Source: JBMNKL01 sp050261495 | GTDB taxonomy: Bacteria > Bacillota > Clostridia > Acetivibrionales > DTU013 | Assembly (NCBI GenBank): GCA_050261495.1 | Contig: JBLNDI010000013.1 | Location: 1-5,989, forward strand | Reading direction: 5' to 3' | DNA: 5,989 nt | Shown here: piece after piece, positions 1 through 5,975 of the stretch | Numbering within the stretch: position 1 is the first letter of the stretch | Layout of the letters: the number at the start of each line of letters is the position of its first letter | Program-made: the position numbers and the translations under genes | Notes under the pieces: model-generated | What the model was told of the DNA's origin: nothing | The model's input: the letters and a program-made list of their open reading frames with translations, nothing else | The model's database searches: none

Positions 1-200
1 AGGCGGCGACTGACAGCAGATACATGGCAAGGGTCTCAAGCATGAACGATATTGTTACGAGCGCGGCCAAGCTGGCGGGTATGGGCTGCACGGCCATATT
101 TACCGGCAGGTTTTCATTTGCTGGAGTGTTTATCCTCAGCGGTCTTTTGCTTATGATGGTTGCTATTGCCGGAATGAGACGTACGTCCGCGCCGGCCTGA
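1..200 (+). CDS. C-terminal end of a membrane protein, probably an MFS transporter (partial, 5' end outside window)
   Basis: An open frame enters from the left edge (first whole codon at 3) and ends at TGA 198-200, giving the last 65 residues of a protein. The fragment starts with a polar stretch containing YMARVSSMNDIV, which resembles the cytoplasmic loop motif R-G-R-V-x-S found between late helices of drug-efflux MFS proteins. Two hydrophobic stretches follow, the last near residues 40-60, and the chain ends in a basic tail (GMRRTSAPA), as expected for a cytoplasmic C-terminus. Codon use resembles the other genes, and a hairpin terminator follows 16 nt after the stop. The MFS assignment is an inference from this short tail; another polytopic transporter family is possible. 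Substrate cannot be deduced. Confidence 0.55.
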   Translation, partial: AATDSRYMARVSSMNDIVTSAAKLAGMGCTAIFTGRFSFAGVFILSGLLLMMVAIAGMRRTSAPA

Positions 201-216
201 ATTTCCCGCTTATGCC

Positions 217-244
217 GCCGGCCAGGGCGAGGCCGGCTACTTTT
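217..244 (+). terminator. Probable intrinsic terminator of the MFS-like gene
   Basis: A perfect 7-bp GC-only stem (GCCGGCC at 217-223, GGCCGGC at 231-237) has a 7-nt loop and is followed by TAC and TTTT (241-244). It lies 16 nt after the stop of the leftmost gene and before the convergent small gene ends at 261. The T tract is short and offset by three bases, so strength is uncertain. On the - strand no T tract follows the stem, so it should work mainly in the + direction. Confidence 0.5.
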
Positions 245-260
245 GCCGATTGAGACTTTA

Positions 261-434
261 TTAATCCCGCCGTTTTCTCAGGCAATATCCCCAGAAAAAC
301 CCGTTGAGAAAAACAAAACCAAGTATTCCGGCCACCGTTCCAAGGCTGATATCTACTACGACGTCGGTATGTCCGTCCTTGTCGCATTTTTTAATTTTTG
401 TAATAGGGTATTCCCTCGCGTTGGTATACCGCAT
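261..434 (-). CDS. Small single-helix membrane protein, 57 aa, function unknown
   Basis: The - strand frame runs from ATG at 434-432 to TAA at 263-261. A GGAGG box (445-441) sits six bases before the ATG, a strong signal for a real start. The product has a polar, charged N-terminal part (residues 1-28, basic run KIKK then CDKDGHTD). One hydrophobic segment of about 22 residues follows (about 29-51, rich in Gly, Phe, Leu, Val and Trp), and the chain ends RKRRD. The positive-inside rule suggests the C-terminal end is cytoplasmic. Cysteines are at 17 and 51. I do not recognise the family. It converges with the MFS-like gene and is divergent from the ymfF operon, so it is its own transcription unit. 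A longer overlapping - strand frame in another register has no ribosome binding site and is not preferred. Confidence 0.7.
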   Translation of the reverse strand: MRYTNAREYPITKIKKCDKDGHTDVVVDISLGTVAGILGFVFLNGFFWGYCLRKRRD

Positions 435-440
435 ATAAAA

Positions 441-445
441 CCTCC
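441..445 (-). promoter_or_regulatory. Ribosome binding site of the 57-aa gene
   Basis: Read on the - strand this is GGAGG, six bases before the ATG at 434-432. It is the main reason to accept this short frame and its start. Confidence 0.7.
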
Positions 446-574
446 ATGATTATAATATGTTGCCGCCTGATGCGGCCTTTATCCTATTATTCCCGTAAAA
501 CGCCAATATATGAAAAGATGTGCGGGCATAGTGCAAATTTAACATTGTGAAGTGAATAATATTGATTCCATGTA

Positions 575-604
575 TTGAATATTATAATGCTAATTTATTA
601 TACT
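575..604 (+). promoter_or_regulatory. Candidate sigma-A-type promoter for the ymfF operon
   Basis: TTGAAT (575-580) and TATACT (599-604) are separated by 18 nt, close to the TTGACA/TATAAT consensus, in the AT-rich region before ymfF. An overlapping alternative is TTGATT (562-567) with a perfect TATAAT (583-588), but its spacer is only 15 nt. Either would start transcription about 90-115 nt before the ymfF start codon. Confidence 0.5.
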
Positions 605-692
605 ATTACTATTAGTTAACAGTGTTGGCATATGTATCGCCGGCAATGGATGGAGGCGTATCGCCATACTGGTTTGAATCCGTGCAAACGGA

Positions 693-701
693 AGAGGGAG
701 G
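693..701 (+). promoter_or_regulatory. Ribosome binding site that sets the ymfF start
   Basis: AGAGGGAGG lies just before two adjacent ATG codons (704 and 707). The gap to the second ATG is 5 nt and to the first only 2 nt, which favours 707. The in-frame ATG at 632 has no such site. Confidence 0.75.
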
Positions 702-706
702 TAATG

Positions 707-1993
707 ATGGATAAAGGATCAGGCGCCGAACAGGCCATCAGGGCGGCTTCTTTTAATGGTATTGATATATACGTGATAAGGTCGGATAAGTTCAAAACAA
801 GCAGCATCCATTTCTATTTCCAGGACAACCTGGCGAGGGAAAACGTGACGAAAAACGCCATGCTGCCGGCCGTTATCAGGCGTGGCAGCGAAGACTACCC
901 AACGTCCAGGGATATCGCCATGGGACTGGAAAAGCTTTACGGAGCCAGTTTTGACTGCGGTGTTTCGAAGAAAGGCGAAAGGCACCTGCTCCATTTCTAT
1001 ACGGAGTTTCTTTCAAGTAAATATATACCTGGTGGCAGCGACACGTTTGCAGCAGGATTCAATCTTTTATACGGCATTATCTCGAAGCCGGCGCTGGAAA
1101 ACGGCCGGTTCAGCGAGAAATACCTGGGCCAGGAGAAGGACAAACTAAGAATGCTGATTGAAAGCAGGGTAAACGACAAAATGCAGTACAGCGTCGATAG
1201 GTGCCTGGAAGAGGTCTGCAGGGAGGAACCATACAGTATTTATGAATATGGTTTTGTAAGCGACCTTGATTCGATGAGCGCCGGGGAACTGACCGACCGT
1301 TACAAGGTTATGCTGGAGTCGTATCCGCTTAACGTTTATCTTGTCGGAGACATAACCGGCAGGGAGACGGAAATGGTTGTCGATGCGCTTTCCGGGCTTG
1401 AGCGCAAAAACCTGGTGCAGTTGGGCGACGGGTTTATGCAGAAGAGGAATGTTGAACCAAGGCATGTGACCGAAACCATGAACGTCACCCAGGGAAAGCT
1501 CTGCCTTGGTTTCAGGACCAACACGGCGCCCGGCGGCAGCGCATTTTACAACCTGATGGTTTATAACAGCATACTTGGGGGAGGAATACATTCTAAACTG
1601 TTCCAAAATGTCAGGGAAAAGGCAAGCATGGCCTATTACGCGTATTCCCGCCTTGAAAAATTCAAGGGCTTGATGATTGTCAGCAGCGGCATAGAAACCG
1701 GGAATAAAGATAAAGCGCTTGATATAATTCAAAAACAGCTCGAGGAAATTAAAAATGGCGCCATATCCGAATATGAAATTGAAGCCTCGGTAAAGAGCAT
1801 TGAGACCGGGATCAAATCATTGGCGGACAGCCAGGCCGGAATTGTCGATTTTTACCTTGGCCAGGCAATTTCCGGCTCAGGGGATAATTTTGCGGACATA
1901 ATTGAAAATGTTAAAAAGGTTACGAAAGAAGATGTTGCTCGGACAGCTAAAGATATTGTCCTTGAAACCGTCTATTTTCTCACGTCGCCGTAA
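707..1993 (+). CDS. ymfF: YmfF-like M16 family protein without the zinc site (named YfmF in some databases; EF-P modification-associated)
   Basis: The 428-residue product has the usual length of the YmfF group of M16B insulinase-like proteins. It shows the two-lobe M16 plan. The N-terminal lobe includes the stretch around residues 51-83 (LPAVIRRGSEDYPTSRDIA, then LEKLYGASFD) and a helix with EKDKLRMLIESRVNDK at about 143-158. The C-terminal lobe carries GGGIHSKLFQNVREKASMAYY (291-311), which matches the conserved R...Y region that shapes the substrate cavity in M16 proteins. Where active members carry HxxEH, this protein has no His-x-x-Glu-His, so it cannot bind zinc in the usual way. It is presumably the non-catalytic partner of the next gene, as in other M16B two-subunit pairs; the complex would be cytoplasmic, since no signal peptide or membrane helix is visible. 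Database naming links the family to EF-P modification in Bacillus; a direct role is not shown here. The start is set at 707 by the GGGAGG box; 704 is a close alternative. It is the first gene of the cluster. Confidence 0.88.
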   Translation: MDKGSGAEQAIRAASFNGIDIYVIRSDKFKTSSIHFYFQDNLARENVTKNAMLPAVIRRGSEDYPTSRDIAMGLEKLYGASFDCGVSKKGERHLLHFYTEFLSSKYIPGGSDTFAAGFNLLYGIISKPALENGRFSEKYLGQEKDKLRMLIESRVNDKMQYSVDRCLEEVCREEPYSIYEYGFVSDLDSMSAGELTDRYKVMLESYPLNVYLVGDITGRETEMVVDALSGLERKNLVQLGDGFMQKRNVEPRHVTETMNVTQGKLCLGFRTNTAPGGSAFYNLMVYNSILGGGIHSKLFQNVREKASMAYYAYSRLEKFKGLMIVSSGIETGNKDKALDIIQKQLEEIKNGAISEYEIEASVKSIETGIKSLADSQAGIVDFYLGQAISGSGDNFADIIENVKKVTKEDVARTAKDIVLETVYFLTSP

Positions 1994-2062
1994 AAGCGCC
2001 GGCTGAATGTGTGGTGCAGCGGCATATTAGAGCATTAGCAAGATTGAAAAGGAGATGTTCCG

Positions 2063-3346
2063 ATGCTTATTGATAAGATCAAGTACGACAGGGCGGGAGA
2101 GACGCTTTACCGTTATGAACATTCAAGCGGGCTTGATGCCTTTGTTTTGCCGAAAAAAGGTTATTCAAAGAAACATGCGGCATTTGCGACCAACTACGGG
2201 TCCATAGACAACGAATTTATTGTTCCGGGAGAAAAGAAGCCTACGCGTGTGCCGGACGGGATAGCGCATTTCCTTGAGCATAAGTTGTTTGAGCAGGAAG
2301 ACGGGAACGTGATGGATAAATTCTCCAAACTCGGTTCCAACCCGAATGCCTATACGGGGTTTAACCAGACGGTATATCACTTTTCCTGCACCGACCGGTT
2401 CGAGGAAAATTTCAAGCTGCTGCTGAATTATGTGCAAAATCCCTATATTACGGATGAGAGCGTGGAAAAGGAAAAGGGGATAATAGGCCAGGAAATCATG
2501 ATGTACCAGGACAACCCCGGATGGAGGTCGTTTTTCAACCTGCTCGGAGCGCTTTATGAAAAAATGCCGGTCAGGATCGATATTGCAGGTACGATCGAGA
2601 GCATCTCGAAAATCAACAGGGATACGTTGTATATGTGCTACAACACGTTTTACCACCCTTCGAACATGAGCATTCTCGCCATCGGAGATGTTGATCCCGA
2701 CAGTGTTTTCAGCATGGTCGAGGCTTCCATAATAAAGAAGGATGCAAAACCGGAAATTCACAGGATATACCCTGATGAGCCCGGCAAGATCAACAAGGAC
2801 TATGTTGAGCAGTCATTGGCCGTATCCATGCCCATTTTCCAGATGGGATACAAGGACAACCGGATCGGCGAATCCGGAACCGACATATTGATGCACGAGG
2901 TTGCGGTAAAGCTGTTGCTTGATATGCTGATCGGCAGGAGCTCGGTTCTTTATGAGCAATTGTACGAAGAAGGCTTGCTGAATGCAACGTTTGAAACTGA
3001 TTTTACTATTGAGAAAGGCTATGCATTTTCAGTGATGGGCGGCGAATCACCCGACCCGCTGAAGGTCCGGGACAGGTTTTGCCAGGCCGTTGACAGCATG
3101 AGAAAAACGGGACTTGATGCAGAGGCTTACGAAAGGCTTTTAAAATCTGCCATGGGCAGATATATGAGACAGTTCAACTCGGTGGAAAGGGTTTCGCATT
3201 TGTTTATATCGGTTCATTTCAAGGGAGTCAATGTATTTGACTATTTACAAGTTTATGATAAAATAACACTGAAATACGTAACTGAAATATTCGAGGAGCA
3301 TTTCAGGCCTGACAACCTCGCATTGTCCGTGGTCAGGCCCGCTTAA
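2063..3346 (+). CDS. ymfH: YmfH-like M16B zinc metallopeptidase (named YfmH in some databases; EF-P modification-associated)
   Basis: The 427-residue product begins at an ATG preceded by AAAAGGAGATG, with AGGAG eight bases from the start. The M16 zinc motif is intact: H69-F-L-E72-H73, in which the two His bind zinc and the Glu is the catalytic base. The third ligand is probably E144 in EKEKGIIGQEI (residues 135-145), within the usual distance downstream. The following SNPNAYTGFNQTVYHF stretch (92-107) is also typical of M16 N-terminal domains. The C-terminal lobe (about 240-427) contains LIGRSSVLYEQLYEEGL, the counterpart of the lobe-2 signature. No signal peptide or membrane helix is seen, so the enzyme should be cytoplasmic. 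It lies 69 nt after ymfF; an active HxxEH subunit beside a motif-less one is the standard M16B arrangement. The natural substrate is unknown; the EF-P link comes from family naming only. Confidence 0.92.
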   Translation: MLIDKIKYDRAGETLYRYEHSSGLDAFVLPKKGYSKKHAAFATNYGSIDNEFIVPGEKKPTRVPDGIAHFLEHKLFEQEDGNVMDKFSKLGSNPNAYTGFNQTVYHFSCTDRFEENFKLLLNYVQNPYITDESVEKEKGIIGQEIMMYQDNPGWRSFFNLLGALYEKMPVRIDIAGTIESISKINRDTLYMCYNTFYHPSNMSILAIGDVDPDSVFSMVEASIIKKDAKPEIHRIYPDEPGKINKDYVEQSLAVSMPIFQMGYKDNRIGESGTDILMHEVAVKLLLDMLIGRSSVLYEQLYEEGLLNATFETDFTIEKGYAFSVMGGESPDPLKVRDRFCQAVDSMRKTGLDAEAYERLLKSAMGRYMRQFNSVERVSHLFISVHFKGVNVFDYLQVYDKITLKYVTEIFEEHFRPDNLALSVVRPA

Positions 3347-3361
3347 ACGGGAGGATTTTTT

Positions 3362-4489
3362 ATGAATGTCAGGTTCCCGGGACTGGGGTTGGAATTTGAA
3401 TTAAGAAGGTGGCCGTTCGAAGTTTTCGGCTTTCCGATTTACTGGTACGGAATAATAATTTCGCTGGGTTTCTTAACAGCCGTGCTGCTGGCGCTTAGAA
3501 ACAGCAGAAAATACAGGATAGACCCCGATACGGTATTGGATATGGTACTGGTAGCAGCGCCGGCGGCGATTATTTTCGCCAGGATATACTATGTAATATT
3601 CAGCTGGGACCAGTACAAGGATAACCTTATTGACATTTTCAAAATCAGGGACGGCGGTCTTGCAATATACGGCGCTGTTATCGGCGCCTTGCTGGCAGCC
3701 TGGCTTTATACCAGGAAGAAGAAGCTCTCCTTTTTACATATCGCCGATTTTTGTATACCGTACCTTGTTCTTGGACAAGCTATTGGCCGTTGGGGAAATT
3801 TCGTGAACCAGGAGGCTTTCGGCACGAAAACGGACCTTCCCTGGCGCATGAACGGGACCGAACCGGATAAATACCTCCTTGGGGAGGGGGTTGCCGATTT
3901 AAACAAGTATGGCGTCCACCCGACATTTTTATATGAATCATTGCTGGATTTTGCGATTTTCTTTATCCTGTTATATTTCAGAAAGAAAAAAAAGCTGAAC
4001 GGAGAGGTACTATCCTTGTACCTTATCCTGTACGGCGCCGGCAGATTCGCAATCGAAGGCTTGAGGACAGACAGCCTTATGCTGGGACCTTTCCGCGTAT
4101 CGCAGCTGCTTTCTGCCATCCTGGTTCTTATATTTGTTCCGTTGTTCATTTACAGGAGAACAGGAGGAAAAAGGAAGAAAGAGGAAAGAGAACGTGTGGT
4201 CCTGGGGCAGAGCAATTACGGAACGCTCTTGATGAAAATAAAGGAGCAAGAGGAAAGAGAGCGTGAAGAACAGGAACAGGAGGAAGAAGCCCGGGAAGAA
4301 ACGCATGAGGAAAAATCGCTGGAAGAGGAAGACCAGGAGAAAATGGAGAAGGATGAGCAAGCGCAGGAGGCAGAAGAGATAGAAGAGCAAGAGAAAGAAG
4401 AGAAGGAAGAAAAGAAAAAGGAAGAAAAACCGCAGGAAGAACAAGTACACGAGGAAGAAAATGAAAAAGCCCAGGAGGGGCAGGAATAA
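3362..4489 (+). CDS. lgt: Prolipoprotein diacylglyceryl transferase with a Glu-rich C-terminal tail
   Basis: Lgt moves a diacylglyceryl group from phosphatidylglycerol to the lipobox cysteine of prelipoproteins at the cytoplasmic membrane, the first step of lipoprotein maturation. The family signature GQAIGRWGNFVNQE (138-151) is present, with R143, N146 and E151 at the expected positions. The second essential cluster YGAGRFAIEGLR (224-235) gives R228 and E232. HPTFLYE (186-192) and the N-terminal YWYGIIISLGF segment (27-37) also fit. The position of E. coli His103 is Tyr103 here (GGLAIYGAVIG), a substitution I believe is common in Firmicutes. About seven membrane segments lie between residues 20 and 264. 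The enzymatic core ends near 265; residues 266-375 are an added hydrophilic tail, which should be cytoplasmic, with 36 Glu, 10 Lys and 10 Gln among the last 75 residues. The start has CGGGAGGA about six bases upstream, 15 nt after ymfH, so the two genes are almost certainly co-transcribed. Confidence 0.97.
   Translation: MNVRFPGLGLEFELRRWPFEVFGFPIYWYGIIISLGFLTAVLLALRNSRKYRIDPDTVLDMVLVAAPAAIIFARIYYVIFSWDQYKDNLIDIFKIRDGGLAIYGAVIGALLAAWLYTRKKKLSFLHIADFCIPYLVLGQAIGRWGNFVNQEAFGTKTDLPWRMNGTEPDKYLLGEGVADLNKYGVHPTFLYESLLDFAIFFILLYFRKKKKLNGEVLSLYLILYGAGRFAIEGLRTDSLMLGPFRVSQLLSAILVLIFVPLFIYRRTGGKRKKEERERVVLGQSNYGTLLMKIKEQEEREREEQEQEEEAREETHEEKSLEEEDQEKMEKDEQAQEAEEIEEQEKEEKEEKKKEEKPQEEQVHEEENEKAQEGQE
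4241..4489 (+). repeat. Purine-rich low-complexity tract coding the Lgt tail
   Basis: The + strand is overwhelmingly A and G here, made of irregular GAA, GAG, GAAG and CAGGAG units that encode Glu, Lys, Gln and Arg. It is not a clean tandem repeat, but the composition differs sharply from the rest of lgt and from neighbouring genes. Long - strand frames across it encode Leu/Phe-rich or Pro/Leu-rich strings and are composition artefacts. Confidence 0.75.
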
Positions 4490-4538
4490 GAGAAAAAAGC
4501 CGGGAGAAAATCCGCACAAAATGAACATTAGATAGAAG

Positions 4539-4544
4539 AAAGGG
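4539..4544 (+). promoter_or_regulatory. Ribosome binding site of the Spo0E-like gene
   Basis: AAAGGG lies seven bases before the TTG at 4552. It supports TTG as the start, since the frame is closed by a TGA at 4522-4524 and holds no ATG before residue 17. Confidence 0.55.
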
Positions 4545-4551
4545 TAGTGAG

Positions 4552-4713
4552 TTGGATCCTCGGGCATTAAAGGATGAAATTGAAGCTTTGAAAAGCGAAA
4601 TGGGAAGGCTTATTGATTTGGGAGCCAGTTTTAATGAAATTTATAAAATAAGCGTTGAATTGGACAAGCTAATTGTTGCCTTATACAAGATCCAATCAGG
4701 CAAATTCGCCTGA
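4552..4713 (+). CDS. Spo0E-like aspartyl-phosphate phosphatase (small sporulation regulator), TTG start
   Basis: The 53-residue product matches the Spo0E family, whose members remove phosphate from the response regulator Spo0A and so delay sporulation. The family is a two-helix hairpin with the signature S-x-E-L-D. Here helix 1 is about residues 5-22 (LKDEIEALKSEMGRLIDLG) and helix 2 contains S34-V-E-L-D38 followed by KLIVALYKIQ. The length is normal for the family. The start codon is TTG at 4552, with AAAGGG seven bases before it. The gene begins 62 nt after lgt with no terminator in between, so it probably shares the upstream transcript. Its stop codon lies inside the 3' arm of an intrinsic terminator. 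Which Spo0E paralogue it represents cannot be told, and its target being Spo0A is inferred from the family. Confidence 0.88.
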   Translation: MDPRALKDEIEALKSEMGRLIDLGASFNEIYKISVELDKLIVALYKIQSGKFA

Positions 4714-4727
4714 TTTTCCTTGTTTTT
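4694..4727 (+). terminator. Intrinsic terminator overlapping the end of the Spo0E-like gene
   Basis: A perfect 8-bp stem (AATCAGGC 4694-4701, GCCTGATT 4708-4715) with loop AAATTC is followed by a T-rich stretch TTTTCCTTGTTTTT. The stop codon TGA (4711-4713) forms part of the 3' arm. It should end the ymfF-ymfH-lgt-spo0E-like transcript, in whole or in part, 56 nt before the rodA-like start. Confidence 0.75.
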
Positions 4728-4770
4728 GCAGCAAGCGGCCGACCGGGCGCAGATGCAGGCCAAAAGACGC

Positions 4771-4778
4771 AAAGGTGG
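4771..4778 (+). promoter_or_regulatory. Ribosome binding site that sets the rodA-like start
   Basis: AAAGGTGG ends five bases before ATG 4784. The frame is open further upstream into the Spo0E-like gene, but no other start there has a comparable site. Confidence 0.7.
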
Positions 4779-4783
4779 ATATA

Positions 4784-5944
4784 ATGTATTTTGTTGAGAA
4801 AACAAAAGGTATCAATTATATTAAGCAGTTTGACTATCCGCTTTTTGTTGCCGTTATGCTCTTGTCGTTTATCGGCATATTGGTGTTGAGAAGCGCCATA
4901 GGTGTTCAAAGCGTTACGGGAATGTGGCTCAAACAGGTTGTTTGTTTTGTTGTAGGCGCAATCCTGGCGGTTATTATCAGCACGATAGATTACAAGGATT
5001 TTAAAGTGCTCGGGATTATGCTGTATATTGCCAGCATTATCTTTCTTGTGCTCGTGCTGCTGTTCGGGGTGGAACATGGCGGCAGCCAGAGCTGGCTTCA
5101 TGTCCCGATCATAGGCGTTGAATTCCAGCCTTCCGAACTGGCCAAGGTCGCTTTTGCCGTTGTGGTTCCTGTATTTTTTGAACGGCTCAGGGAAGGCAAA
5201 GATATAGCGAAGAATGTTATCAAACTTATATTCTATTCCATGCTTCCGATCGGGCTGGTACTGCTGCAGCCCGATATCGGGACGGCAATGGTTTTTATTT
5301 TTTCTTTTGTTGTTATGCTCTTTATTTACGGTATACCGTACAAGTATTTCCTGGTTTCGCTCGGAGCTTTTGCCGTCGCGGCGCCGATACTGTGGCTGTT
5401 TGTCATTCCTGAAAATTCCCATATCAGGAACAGGATCATCACTTTTCTTAACCCCGAGACGGATTTGTTGGGAGACGGCCTCCAAGTGTACCGTTCCAAG
5501 ATGGCGATAGGGTCGGGCCAAATCTTCGGGAAAGGGCTTTTCCACGGCCTCAGGACGCAGGAGGGAAGCCCTGTCTTAAGCAGAATCAATGTACCGAAAA
5601 AGGTAAACGATTTCATTTTTTCAGTCATAGGCGAGGAACTAGGTTTTGTCGGTTCGGTTGTCGTAATTGCCATCATCTTCTTTATATTGCTGCGGGGCAT
5701 CTATATTGCCATGAATTCAAGGGATGATTATGGCTCATTCATGGTGGTCTGCATTATATCCATGCTTGGATTTCACTTTATTGAAAATATAGGCATGAGT
5801 ATCGGCGTCATGCCGGTCACGGGCATACCTCTTCCGTTTGTGAGCCAGGGCAACAGTTCGCTAATAGCCAATTTCCTAAACGTCGGCATATTGCTGAGCG
5901 TGTCGATGCGCCGAAAGAAGACAATTTTTAATGCATCCCAGTAA
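4784..5944 (+). CDS. rodA: RodA/FtsW/SpoVE (SEDS) family peptidoglycan glycosyltransferase, RodA-like
   Basis: SEDS proteins polymerise lipid II into glycan strands in the membrane, working with a class B penicillin-binding protein. The 386-residue product has the family length and about ten hydrophobic segments between residue 18 and 376. Conserved blocks appear in order: FQPSELAK (115-122), QPDIGTAMV (162-170), NPETDLLGDGLQVYRSKMAIGSGQIFGKG (223-251, RodA-like), VNDFIFSVIGEELGFVG (274-290), and GIPLPFVSQGNSSL (347-360). D276 in NDFIF matches the essential extracellular-loop Asp of RodA. Two positions differ from the common form: the residue before that Asp is N rather than T, and the usual SYGGSS is SQGNSS. 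The region between GKG and NDFIF reads smoothly as coding sequence. RodA is preferred over FtsW because of the SKMAIGSG..GKG block and the short N-terminus, but a sporulation-specific or lineage-specific paralogue remains possible. No clear promoter lies in the 56 nt after the upstream terminator. Confidence 0.85.
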   Translation: MYFVEKTKGINYIKQFDYPLFVAVMLLSFIGILVLRSAIGVQSVTGMWLKQVVCFVVGAILAVIISTIDYKDFKVLGIMLYIASIIFLVLVLLFGVEHGGSQSWLHVPIIGVEFQPSELAKVAFAVVVPVFFERLREGKDIAKNVIKLIFYSMLPIGLVLLQPDIGTAMVFIFSFVVMLFIYGIPYKYFLVSLGAFAVAAPILWLFVIPENSHIRNRIITFLNPETDLLGDGLQVYRSKMAIGSGQIFGKGLFHGLRTQEGSPVLSRINVPKKVNDFIFSVIGEELGFVGSVVVIAIIFFILLRGIYIAMNSRDDYGSFMVVCIISMLGFHFIENIGMSIGVMPVTGIPLPFVSQGNSSLIANFLNVGILLSVSMRRKKTIFNASQ

Positions 5945-5975
5945 AAGCGGTTAGAACGGCTTGTAAGGCAGTAAT

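Larger units (their letters stand above)
435..703. other. Divergent intergenic control region between the 57-aa gene and ymfF
   Basis: This AT-rich stretch separates two divergently transcribed genes. It holds the ribosome binding site of the small - strand gene, a short inverted repeat (GCCGC 462-466, GCGGC 472-476) that would fall in that gene's leader, candidate + strand promoters at 562-604, and a leader of roughly 95 nt before ymfF. On the - strand a weak promoter-like pair exists (TTGGCG at 506-501, GATAAA at 483-478, 17-nt spacer). The leader contains an 8-bp direct repeat GTATCGCC (634-641 and 658-665). I see no riboswitch or RNA gene that I can name. Confidence 0.5.

Noticed and set aside
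163..387. 74-codon - strand frame overlapping the 57-aa gene
   Set aside because: It starts inside that gene in another register, lacks a ribosome binding site and runs into the MFS-like gene.
243..449. 68-codon + strand frame starting with TTG
   Set aside because: No ribosome binding site, and it is antisense to the better supported 57-aa gene.
632..706. Longer ymfF start at ATG 632
   Set aside because: No ribosome binding site precedes it, it lies in the likely leader, and the added residues (MYRRQWMEAYRH...) do not resemble the family's N-terminus, whereas 704/707 has GGGAGG.
2165..2761. 198-codon - strand frame
   Set aside because: It lies wholly antisense to ymfH, whose family motifs are clear; no ribosome binding site or recognisable domain.
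4010..4567. Long - strand frames with Leu/Phe- or Pro-rich products over the lgt tail
   Set aside because: They are antisense readings of the purine-rich tract, with no ribosome binding site and meaningless composition.
4673..4783. Longer rodA-like start inside the Spo0E-like gene
   Set aside because: It would run through the terminator hairpin and add a Cys/Arg-rich segment foreign to SEDS proteins; ATG 4784 has AAAGGTGG at good spacing.
4728..4783. Resemblance of GACGCAAAGG to a piece of the cyclic-di-GMP-I riboswitch
   Set aside because: Only this short piece matches; the space before the start codon cannot hold the fold and the other conserved parts are absent.
4780..4785. TATAAT just before the rodA-like start
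   Set aside because: As a -10 element it would start transcription after the start codon, and no -35 partner fits; it overlaps the ATG by chance.
4631..5545. 304-codon - strand frame
   Set aside because: It is antisense to the rodA-like and Spo0E-like genes, very rich in polar residues, with no recognisable domain.
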